Shown piece after piece: positions 35,978 to 43,444 of a stretch of 64,000 nt of DNA. The stretch comes from Galbibacter sp048266365 (lineage in GTDB: Bacteria > Bacteroidota > Bacteroidia > Flavobacteriales > Flavobacteriaceae): positions 248,001 through 312,000 of the forward strand of contig NZ_JBLWZP010000003.1 of assembly GCF_048266365.1 (NCBI RefSeq), written 5' to 3'. A model generated the notes under the pieces. That model was not told the DNA's origin. It saw nothing but the letters and a program-made list of their open reading frames with translations, and searched no databases. Both the position numbers and the translations under genes were made by a program. The number at the start of each line of letters is the position of its first letter. The first letter of the stretch is position 1.

Positions 35978-36553
35978 ATGACCACATCGCCATATTTCAC
36001 GGACGAAGTCTTTGAAAACATAGACTTCAGAACCAAGCCTTTTAATACAGGAGAGTTCGACAACTGCAGCTTTTCTAAATGCATATTTAGTGAGGTTTAT
36101 CTGAGTAACACACAGTTTGTAGAATGTGAGTTTGACAACTGTGACTTTAGCGGAGCCCATCTTAAGAATTGTTCATTTAAGGAAGTAAGCTTCTTCCAAA
36201 CCAAGCTTATCGGTTTACATTTTTTTGAGTGCCTTACTTTTCTACTTTCCTTTGATTTCGAAGAATGTAATTTGAGCTATTCATCCTTCCAAAATTTAGA
36301 CCTCAAGGGTACCCGATTCAAAAAATGCAATCTGGAGCAGACTGATTTTTCAGATGCCAATTTAAGCGAAGCCCTATTAGAGAATTGTGGTTTGAAAAAT
36401 GCGTTATTTGAAAACACAAACCTTGAAAAAGCCAATCTATACTCTTCCTATAACATCCATATGGATCCTGACAAGAATAAACTGAAAAATGCGATCTTTT
36501 CTACTAATGGAGCTCTTGCTTTATTATCCAAACACCAAATAATCATCAAGTAA
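35978..36553 (+). CDS. Pentapeptide-repeat protein
   Basis: 191 residues built of A(D/N)LXX-type pentapeptides with phenylalanine or leucine at the centre: FDNCSFSKCIF, CNLEQTDFSDANLSEALLEN and NTNLEKANL. The repeats form a square right-handed quadrilateral helix. Length is close to that of McbG and Qnr proteins, which mimic DNA and protect gyrase, but many family members have unknown function and no Qnr-specific loop was recognised. The ORF begins 9 bases after the sodC terminator, so it probably has its own promoter within or before the hairpin. Confidence 0.85.
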   Translation: MTTSPYFTDEVFENIDFRTKPFNTGEFDNCSFSKCIFSEVYLSNTQFVECEFDNCDFSGAHLKNCSFKEVSFFQTKLIGLHFFECLTFLLSFDFEECNLSYSSFQNLDLKGTRFKKCNLEQTDFSDANLSEALLENCGLKNALFENTNLEKANLYSSYNIHMDPDKNKLKNAIFSTNGALALLSKHQIIIK

Positions 36554-36604
36554 ATCAGAAGGCAAGAGTTGAGAAAGCTAAGCCAACCTATTTTACGAAT
36601 TGAA

Positions 36605-36633
36605 TAAAAAAAACCCCAATCAATGATTGAGGT
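36605..36633 (-). terminator. Terminator of the kinase-regulator-transporter operon
   Basis: On the minus strand a 9-bp stem (ACCTCAATC with GATTGGGGT, one G-T pair) with a 3-base loop at 36613-36633 is followed by eight T, 42 bases beyond the MFS transporter stop. Confidence 0.8.
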
Positions 36634-36675
36634 CTCCTTATACTACACTTTAATATAATTATCTGTTTAGTGGTG

Positions 36676-37998
36676 TTATTTCTTCAATCCTACCTTATGC
36701 CCATATATGGCATAAAACAATATAAAAGCATAACAAGGGAATAAAATCCAATAACTAGATGTTGCAGCGTCAGCCATTGCAACAGACTGCTCTACGCCAC
36801 TTTCAATCAATTCGTTCTTACTTTGATCCACCAAATATCCATAAAGTGGTGGGATAATTGCACCTCCGGAAATAGCCATAACCAGCAAGGCTGATGCAGT
36901 TTCTGTAAACTTTCCAAGGCCTTTTAGTGCCAATGGCCAAATTGCGGGCCAAACCAATGCGTTTGCTAAACCAAGAGCAGCAACAAACAGCACTGAGGTA
37001 AATCCTGTCGTACTGATAATACCTATACCAAATACAATCCCTAATACTGCACTAATTCTAAGTGCTGTAGTCTGGTTAAGGTATTTTGGAATTAAGATCA
37101 CACCTAGTATATAACCACCTACCATGGCCATAAGAGTCATAAAGGTAAAGGTCTTGGCTTCAGCACCGGACATACCCAATGAAATTCCATAAGAAATAAT
37201 AGTGTCACCTGCGATCACCTCAACTCCTACATATAAAAACAAGGTCAATACCCCTAACCAAAGGTGTGGGAATTGGAAAATACTTGTCTTTTTTGTCTTC
37301 ACACCCTCTGTTGTTTCATCTTCTTCAATTTCATCTGGCTCTACGTGAGGAAGAGGTGCTTTGATGATCAGTAATGCCAGCACAAATAAAACCACTGCCA
37401 TAACAATATAAGGTAAGACCACTGAGTCAGCCATCTCTTGTAGCAACACATTCTTTTCTGCATCACCTACAACGGCTAATTTCTCTTGAACTCCATCTAT
37501 TCCAGATAACAACAAGGCTCCAAAAATTAAAGATCCTAAAGCACCTGCACATTTATTGGCAATTCCCATAATAGAAATTCGTTTTGCCGCACTTTCGATT
37601 GGCCCCAGAATTGTGATATAAGGGTTAGAAGCAGTTTGAAGGATGGTCATTCCCAATCCTTGAATAAAAATACCGGTCAAAAACACCCAATATGTACGGG
37701 CCTCTGCAGCCGGGATAAAAACAAGTGCTCCAATGGCCATGATAATCAACCCTAAAGACATTCCTTTTTTATAACCTAATTTAGCAATAATGAAGGATGA
37801 GGGCAAGGCCATGGCAACGAAAGAAATATAGGAGGCCGAGGCCACCAAATAGGACTGTGCGTCTGTAAGTTCATTAATAGTTTTCATAAATGGAATCAAA
37901 GCTCCATTGATCCAGGTAACGAAACCAAAAATAAAAAATAATCCCGCTATGATCAGCATAGGGACTAGACTGCTCGATTTTTGTGAGGTAGTTGTCAT
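36676..37998 (-). CDS. MFS sugar:proton symporter, FucP family
   Basis: 440 residues with 12 transmembrane helices. The N-terminal GLFFIFGFVTWINGALIPFMK (helix 1, about 17-38), the motif ASNPYITILGP (around 126-136) and ALVWPAIWPLALKGLGKFT (around 340-360) are signature segments of the FucP/GluP group. Members carry L-fucose, glucose, galactose, GlcNAc or related sugars. It lies 39 bases downstream of the LytTR regulator on the same strand, and close to nagB and the GlcNAc-kinase-like gene on the other strand, so an amino sugar or hexose is plausible. Inner membrane. Confidence 0.92.
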   Translation of the reverse strand: MTTTSQKSSSLVPMLIIAGLFFIFGFVTWINGALIPFMKTINELTDAQSYLVASASYISFVAMALPSSFIIAKLGYKKGMSLGLIIMAIGALVFIPAAEARTYWVFLTGIFIQGLGMTILQTASNPYITILGPIESAAKRISIMGIANKCAGALGSLIFGALLLSGIDGVQEKLAVVGDAEKNVLLQEMADSVVLPYIVMAVVLFVLALLIIKAPLPHVEPDEIEEDETTEGVKTKKTSIFQFPHLWLGVLTLFLYVGVEVIAGDTIISYGISLGMSGAEAKTFTFMTLMAMVGGYILGVILIPKYLNQTTALRISAVLGIVFGIGIISTTGFTSVLFVAALGLANALVWPAIWPLALKGLGKFTETASALLVMAISGGAIIPPLYGYLVDQSKNELIESGVEQSVAMADAATSSYWILFPCYAFILFYAIYGHKVGLKK

Positions 37999-38037
37999 GA
38001 GTTATATAATACTTAGTTAATAGTTTCTTTTGAGTTA

Positions 38038-38766
38038 TTATTCTGTTAGAAAATTTCCTTTGTCGTTTAATATCCGCTCCTTTGCATATTTAACATAATT
38101 CCTACCAATAGGGATTTTCTTATTTGCAATTTCAATAAGATTCCCTTCAATGGATTTTACTTTGTCAATAGCAATGGTATATGATTTATGTACTCTGATA
38201 AAGTTTTCCGCAGGAAGTTCTTCACTGATACTCGATAGAGATTTATGGGAAATAAAAGTCCCTTCTCTACTGTGAAGCTTGATGTAATCCTTTAAACTTT
38301 CGATATACAATATTTCGCTTAAAAATATTTTGATCAGTTTCTTATCAACCTTTAAAAAGATATGAGGATCTTGATCAAAATCCCCAATCTGTTTCAATCC
38401 TTTAGATTGCAACAAGCGCGCGTTTAATTTATTGAAAGACTTTAAAAACCTATTAAAAGGAATCGGTTTTACCAGATAATCCAACACCTCTAGTTCATAA
38501 CTCTCAATAGCATACTCTCTATATGCGGTGGTAATGATAATTAAAGGGTGTGTATTAAGATTTCGTAAAAACTCCAATCCATTCATTCTAGGCATATTGA
38601 TATCCATAAAGACCACATCGATATCAGGTCGCTTAAAAGCCGGCAAAGCATCTATAGGATTACTAAAAACCCCAACCACTACCGCATTTGAAAACTCTTT
38701 CAAATGTGATTCTAGTACCTCAACCGCTAGAGGTTCGTCGTCTATGATTAGGCAATTTATATTCAT
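38038..38766 (-). CDS. LytTR-family response regulator
   Basis: 242 residues. Receiver domain (about 1-120) with the phosphoacceptor aspartate near residue 55 in DVVFMDINMPRMNG and acidic DDEP near the N-terminus. C-terminal LytTR DNA-binding domain (about 140-235) with ILYIESLKDYIKLHS and FIRVHKSYTIAIDKV. The start overlaps the end of the kinase gene by 4 bases (ATGA type), which implies translational coupling. Predicted to control the adjacent transporter, in line 39 bases downstream. Confidence 0.95.
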   Translation of the reverse strand: MNINCLIIDDEPLAVEVLESHLKEFSNAVVVGVFSNPIDALPAFKRPDIDVVFMDINMPRMNGLEFLRNLNTHPLIIITTAYREYAIESYELEVLDYLVKPIPFNRFLKSFNKLNARLLQSKGLKQIGDFDQDPHIFLKVDKKLIKIFLSEILYIESLKDYIKLHSREGTFISHKSLSSISEELPAENFIRVHKSYTIAIDKVKSIEGNLIEIANKKIPIGRNYVKYAKERILNDKGNFLTE

Positions 38767-39806
38767 GCAATCGGAATTATTAAAGTCACAACATATTCAT
38801 TTTTATCCGTTTGATTTTTTAGCGTATAGCGATCCTTATACAGCATATGTAATCGTCTTGTCAAATTCACCAAACCAATCCCTCCCGGCTGTTGTTGCTT
38901 CAGCTCAGGATCGTAATAATTTTGAATGGTAAATATCAGTTGTTTCTCCAGCTTTTTAAAATCTACGGCAATCTTATGTCTCTCCTGATTATTGCCCCCG
39001 TGCTTAAAGGCATTCTCCACTAAAGGTAAAAATAACAAAGGTGGCACCAAAACATCATCCATATCCCCGGTGATACTAATGTTAGCTTCAAAGTTCAATC
39101 CATGTCTCAATTTTTCAAGAGCAATATAGTTGTCGATATATTCAATTTCCTTTAGTAATGGCACCTCTTTTTTCTTAGCGTCATAGATAACGTATTTCAT
39201 GAAATCCGATAGTCGAACAACCACATCGGAAGCCTCAGAAGAACGTTTTAAGGTCAGGGCGTATAAATTATTAAGGGTATTAAAAAAGAAATGAGGTTGC
39301 ATCTGTGCTTTTAAATACTTGAGCTCGGTCTGGTATTGCAATTCTCTCAATTGTTGATTTTTAGTCCGTTCGTTTAAAAATTCTATTGTAAATTTTATGG
39401 CTGCCGTTAAACTCAACACATACAATTCACCAATACTAACTGCCAAAATATGATTAAACCTAAATGGCTTTTGCACCCCTATAGCTTCCGGCCATATATC
39501 TTCAGAAACCAAATAAAAATTCAGTCCTGTCCTAACACTATAATGCACCCCCAAAGCAAGAAGCAGCACTGTAAAATAAGGGAGATACTTCCTTTTTAGA
39601 AGCAACTTTGGAATCAGATAATAGATATTAAAATATACGATAAGAATATGGAGCGGGAACTCTACCAGGTTAGATTTCAAAGAGTAGGCATAATCATTAA
39701 AATAACTACCCCATCTCACAAAATTAATTAGAAAATAACTTACCCAAAAAAAGAAATGATACTTAAAAGCAATAGTATTCTTTGCAATGGTTCCCTGTTT
39801 ATTCAT
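38763..39806 (-). CDS. LytS-type sensor histidine kinase (His_kinase family)
   Basis: 347 residues. Four N-terminal hydrophobic segments (about 15-140), then the His_kinase domain with the phosphoacceptor in KAQMQPHFFFNTLNNLYAL (histidine near 174) and an ATP-binding domain (VPPLLFLPLVENAFKHGG, N box; GGIGLVNLTRRLHMLY, G box). Typical of the kinases paired with LytTR regulators in Bacteroidota. It overlaps the regulator by 4 bases. The short membrane-embedded sensor lacks a clear periplasmic ligand domain. Signal unknown. Confidence 0.94.
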   Translation of the reverse strand: MNKQGTIAKNTIAFKYHFFFWVSYFLINFVRWGSYFNDYAYSLKSNLVEFPLHILIVYFNIYYLIPKLLLKRKYLPYFTVLLLALGVHYSVRTGLNFYLVSEDIWPEAIGVQKPFRFNHILAVSIGELYVLSLTAAIKFTIEFLNERTKNQQLRELQYQTELKYLKAQMQPHFFFNTLNNLYALTLKRSSEASDVVVRLSDFMKYVIYDAKKKEVPLLKEIEYIDNYIALEKLRHGLNFEANISITGDMDDVLVPPLLFLPLVENAFKHGGNNQERHKIAVDFKKLEKQLIFTIQNYYDPELKQQQPGGIGLVNLTRRLHMLYKDRYTLKNQTDKNEYVVTLIIPIA

Positions 39807-40299
39807 CAGTAGCTTCTATACATCTATTTATTATATCAGATTACAATTATTGTGAAAAAATATAACTATTCGAAAGAATAACCAAAATAATTTTTAAAAA
39901 TCAAAAACATAAAAACTGTTATCTCCTTTTTAATGTTGTTCGTTGCCTTTTCTGTGCTGTTGGTATAAAAAGCTTTTTAAACTACCTATCTTAAAGTAAT
40001 TTTTACCTTTTATTCGATGAATTCCAAATTGAGGTGTTAAAAACCAAATTGAATATTGGTGCAATGTATAATTCCCACATGGAAATTATACATGGTGCAC
40101 ATCAGCAATTAGCATCACAATAGTAAGGAAATGTAATTAATATTAAAAATATGGAAAGTATATTATCAATAAATAAGTAAAAACAAGTGTTAAAATTACA
40201 ATATAGCACAAAAAACAATATTGAAGTAATAAAATAAAACATAATACTTACAAAGTAAAATACCATTATTAAGTAAATTAAAAGTAAGGCTAGTACGAA
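39807..40299. other. Divergent intergenic region between kinase and nagB-lmbE
   Basis: 493 AT-rich bases with no gene. An imperfect dyad lies at 40064-40093: ATGTATAATT and AATTATACAT, 10-bp perfect arms with a 10-base centre. It is 207 bases from the nagB start and 258 from the kinase start, so it could serve either promoter. The part from 40100 to 40299 is extremely AT-rich and is probably the nagB promoter and leader. Confidence 0.5.
40064..40093. promoter_or_regulatory. 10-bp inverted repeat in the kinase/nagB divergent region
   Basis: ATGTATAATT (40064-40073) and AATTATACAT (40084-40093) are perfect complements with a 10-base spacer. Suits a dimeric regulator such as a LytTR or LacI/GntR protein; which one is not known. 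Confidence 0.45.
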
Positions 40300-42216
40300 A
40301 TGATACAACAAATTAAACACAAGCAGGTCGGTAAATTTGAGGATACCAAATTTGAGAAGATTCATAATGAAATATTTGAAGACTCTTATGAAGCGTCTAA
40401 AGTAGTCGCTGCTGAAATCGCAGATCTCATTCACAAAAAACAAGAGAAAGGTGAAGCCTGTGTGCTTGGATTAGCCACTGGATCTTCTCCTATCAAAGTA
40501 TATGAAGAGCTGGTTAGACTTCATAAAAACGGAGAATTAAGTTTCTACAATGTGATCACCTTTAATCTGGATGAATACTATCCTATGGATTCTGAGAATC
40601 GCCAAAGTTACTACTACTTTATGCATCAGCATCTATTCGACCACATCGACATTAACCCTGAGAATGTTCATATCCCTAACGGTCAAGTGAGCCAAGAGGA
40701 ACTCAATCAATACTGTATTGATTATGATATGAAGATCAAGCAACTTGGTGGTTTAGATTTTCAATTGCTTGGAATCGGTAGGACCGGACACATCGGATTT
40801 AACGAACCGGGATCTCACATAAATTCTGGTACTCGTATCATTACTTTGGATCACATAACTAGACGTGATGCAGCCTCTGACTTCAACGGTATTGAAAACG
40901 TGCCAAAAAAGGCAATTACAATGGGTGTTAGCACTATTATGAAATCCAAAAGAATCATAATGCTGGCATGGGGACATAAAAAAGCGTCTATTATAAAACA
41001 AACTGTAGAGGGACAAATCACATCAAACATTCCGGCAAGTTTCTTACAGAACCACCCAAACACCACTATGATTATGGATCAGGAGGCGGCCTCAGAACTT
41101 AGCCGTATTAAAACTCCATGGATCGTAAGTCAGTGTGTGTGGACCGATAACTTAAAGCTTAAAGCAATTACTTGGCTTAGTGAGGAGCTTAAAAAACCAG
41201 TACTGAAGTTAACAGACAAAGATTATAATGAACACGGAATGTCCGGATTGTTGTCTATTGAAGGTTCTTCATACAACTTAAACATTAAGATTTTTAACAA
41301 ACTACAACACACCATTACAGGATGGCCCGGAGGAAAACCGAATGCAGATGACACCAACCGTCCTGAACGTAAATCCCCGGAGAAAAAACGTATTATTATA
41401 TTCAGCCCGCACCCTGATGATGATGTGATTTCCATGGGAGGAACCTTCTCACGTTTGATTGAGCAAGGGCATGATGTACATGTGGCCTACCAAACTTCCG
41501 GAAATATTGCAGTAACCGATGAAGAGGCTTTGAAATTTGCAGAGGTTGCGAATTTATTAAACCCTGGCACGGAAGAGACAAATTTCAAGAAGATTATAGC
41601 TTTCTTGAATTCTAAGACAACTGCTTATGGAGATAGTTTAGAAACTAGAAAAGTAAAGGGTCTTATCCGAAGAATGGAATCTTATGGTGCTACGCGGTAT
41701 TTAGGTTTAGATGATTCAAAAGTACACTTTTTGGACATGCCTTTCTACGAGACCGGAGAAGTTAAGAAGAACCCTGTAGGTCCTGAAGACATCCAACGTA
41801 TTTCTGATTTGATCACCAGTGTACAACCACATCAAATCTATGCCGCCGGAGACTTAGCAGATCCACACGGAACACATAAGGCTTGTTTAGATGCTATTTT
41901 CGAATCGCTAGCCAATATCAAACATCTTGACTTTATGAATGATTGTTGGGTTTGGTTATACCGAGGAGCTTGGCATGAGTGGGATATCGCCGATATTGAG
42001 ATGGCAGTTCCATTGAGCCCTGATGAAATGAATAAAAAGATTAACGCCATTCTTTTCCATCAGTCGCAAAAAGACAGAGTGATGTTCCAAGGGGAAGATT
42101 CTAGAGAGTTCTGGGTACGTGCTCAAGAACGCAACAGAAATACTGCCCTATTATATGATAATCTCGGACTGGCAGAATATGAGGCTATAGAAGCTTTCAA
42201 ACGATACCATTTTTAG
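40300..42216 (+). CDS. nagB: Glucosamine-6-phosphate deaminase fused to a LmbE/PIG-L domain
   Basis: 638 residues, over twice the size of E. coli NagB. Residues about 25-290 are NagB: GLATGSSPIKVYEEL phosphate loop, NLDEYY (D91, E92) and the catalytic GIGRTGHIGFNEPGS (H164, E169). After a linker, residues about 363-630 form a PIG-L/LmbE de-N-acetylase domain with the metal motif HPDDD at 371-375 and a second ligand region AGDLADPHGTHK near 520. The NagB part turns GlcN-6-P into fructose-6-P and ammonia. The LmbE part may deacetylate an amino-sugar substrate, so the fusion could channel consecutive steps. This fusion recurs in Bacteroidota. The GlcNAc-kinase-like gene follows. Ends at a strong terminator. 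Confidence 0.94.
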   Translation: MIQQIKHKQVGKFEDTKFEKIHNEIFEDSYEASKVVAAEIADLIHKKQEKGEACVLGLATGSSPIKVYEELVRLHKNGELSFYNVITFNLDEYYPMDSENRQSYYYFMHQHLFDHIDINPENVHIPNGQVSQEELNQYCIDYDMKIKQLGGLDFQLLGIGRTGHIGFNEPGSHINSGTRIITLDHITRRDAASDFNGIENVPKKAITMGVSTIMKSKRIIMLAWGHKKASIIKQTVEGQITSNIPASFLQNHPNTTMIMDQEAASELSRIKTPWIVSQCVWTDNLKLKAITWLSEELKKPVLKLTDKDYNEHGMSGLLSIEGSSYNLNIKIFNKLQHTITGWPGGKPNADDTNRPERKSPEKKRIIIFSPHPDDDVISMGGTFSRLIEQGHDVHVAYQTSGNIAVTDEEALKFAEVANLLNPGTEETNFKKIIAFLNSKTTAYGDSLETRKVKGLIRRMESYGATRYLGLDDSKVHFLDMPFYETGEVKKNPVGPEDIQRISDLITSVQPHQIYAAGDLADPHGTHKACLDAIFESLANIKHLDFMNDCWVWLYRGAWHEWDIADIEMAVPLSPDEMNKKINAILFHQSQKDRVMFQGEDSREFWVRAQERNRNTALLYDNLGLAEYEAIEAFKRYHF

Positions 42217-42230
42217 AATATGTTAGCTTT

Positions 42231-42280
42231 ATCAAAGGAGCTTTCATGGTTCAATACACGGAGAAGCTCCTTTGATTTTT
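42231..42280 (+). terminator. Rho-independent terminator after nagB-lmbE
   Basis: 13-bp perfect stem (42231-42243 with 42264-42276, ATCAAAGGAGCTT and complement), 20-base loop and a T run. One of the strongest hairpins in the window; it separates nagB from the kinase gene 64 bases later. Confidence 0.92.
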
Positions 42281-42343
42281 ATAAATTAGTACCTAATGCT
42301 ACTACAACAGTGCCAGGTACCTCAGACCCTAAAATATAAGAAT

Positions 42344-43204
42344 ATGATACTAGTAGCAGACAGCGGTTCAACCAAATGCGACTGGATACTTGCAGATACC
42401 GATGGAAAACAATTGCTTTCCACACAGTCAGAAGGCATAAATCCTATGGCTTTAAGTGATAAAGCTATTTTTTCTATTATACGCGATAACACTGATTTAC
42501 AGCCGTATAAAAGTTTAGTTACCCAAATCCATTTTTATGGAGCTGGTTGTGGTACCGTAAGTGCAGATAAAAAAATGAAGCTAATCTTGGAAGATATTTT
42601 CCAAAACACTGACCTTATCAGTATTAAAGAGGATGTAATCGCAGCAGTACACGCGACCACAGATCAGCCGGGAGTTATATGCATCCTGGGAACAGGTTCC
42701 AATTGCAGTTATTTTGATGGCAAAGAATGTATTCAAAAAATACCGTCCCTAGGTTATGTTTTATCTGATGAAGGAAGTGGTAATCATATCGGAAAAGAAC
42801 TACTTCGAGCCTACTTCCACCACAAAATGCCCGCTAACATCAAAAAGGATTTTGAGGATAGCTTTGAAGTGGATTTAAATCAAGTGTTACAACAACTCTA
42901 TCACAACCAGAATCCGAACAAATATCTGGCTACCTTCGGGAAGTTTATCTTCAAACACCGCCAAGATCCTTTTGCTCAAGACATCCTTAATAAAGTTATA
43001 GGAAGCTTTATTGATACCTATTTAACCCATTATCATCAAGAATTACAGCAATATCCGGTGCATTTCGTCGGTTCCATTGCCTATTATTCACAAGACATCA
43101 TTATTAAACAATTTAAAGATCGAGGTTATAGAGCAAGTTCATTTGTCAGAAAGCCCATAGACAATCTTATCAAACATATTGTACTGCAAAACCAAAAGAT
43201 CTAA
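42344..43204 (+). CDS. BadF/BcrA-type ATPase, probable N-acetylglucosamine kinase
   Basis: 286 residues from ATG 42344 (MILVADSGSTKCDW); an in-frame ATG at 42296 would add 16 unlikely residues. DSGSTKCDW is the phosphate-1 motif of the ASKHA kinase fold, GTGSNCSYFDG the phosphate-2 motif and DEGSGNHIGKELLR the conserved segment of the BadF/NAGK branch. Human NAGK and bacterial relatives phosphorylate GlcNAc, and in Bacteroidota such proteins sit beside nagB as here. Together with nagB it would feed amino sugars into glycolysis. Another sugar substrate cannot be excluded. Confidence 0.88.
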   Translation: MILVADSGSTKCDWILADTDGKQLLSTQSEGINPMALSDKAIFSIIRDNTDLQPYKSLVTQIHFYGAGCGTVSADKKMKLILEDIFQNTDLISIKEDVIAAVHATTDQPGVICILGTGSNCSYFDGKECIQKIPSLGYVLSDEGSGNHIGKELLRAYFHHKMPANIKKDFEDSFEVDLNQVLQQLYHNQNPNKYLATFGKFIFKHRQDPFAQDILNKVIGSFIDTYLTHYHQELQQYPVHFVGSIAYYSQDIIIKQFKDRGYRASSFVRKPIDNLIKHIVLQNQKI

Positions 43205-43228
43205 CAGATCAGTGGTAACAAAATTTAA

Positions 43229-43284
43229 AGCCAAGAGCCTATTAGTATGAAGTTCCTATTTCTAATAGCCGCCTTGGCTTTTTT
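43229..43284 (+). terminator. Long hairpin with T tract after the GlcNAc-kinase-like gene
   Basis: Outer arms AGCCAAG/CTTGGCT and inner arms TATTAG/CTAATA (43229-43245 with 43262-43279) followed by TTTTTT. A second possible stem, GCCGCCT (43268-43274) with AGGCGGC (43298-43304), overlaps the right arm and would compete with it. Confidence 0.7.
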
Positions 43285-43373
43285 GTTCATTAAACCTAGG
43301 CGGCATTAACCCAACCAATAGGCTGGCAGCGACTTAAACAGTTACAAACTCTTAAATATTTATTAAATTAATT

Positions 43374-43405
43374 CTTGCCAAGTATTTCATTTGGATTTAT
43401 ATTTG
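43374..43405 (+). promoter_or_regulatory. Promoter of the TonB receptor-PepSY operon
   Basis: Bacteroidota-type -7 box TATATTTG (43398-43405) preceded by CTTG (43374-43377) with a 20-base spacer; the receptor ATG is 40 bases downstream. No Fur box was recognised by eye. Confidence 0.55.
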
Positions 43406-43444
43406 CATTATTTTTAATTAATCTAAATAAATAATCGATTATAA

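Noticed and set aside
40102..40443. Minus-strand 113-codon ORF in the kinase/nagB gap
   Set aside because: Low-complexity phenylalanine/isoleucine text from very AT-rich DNA that overlaps the nagB start.
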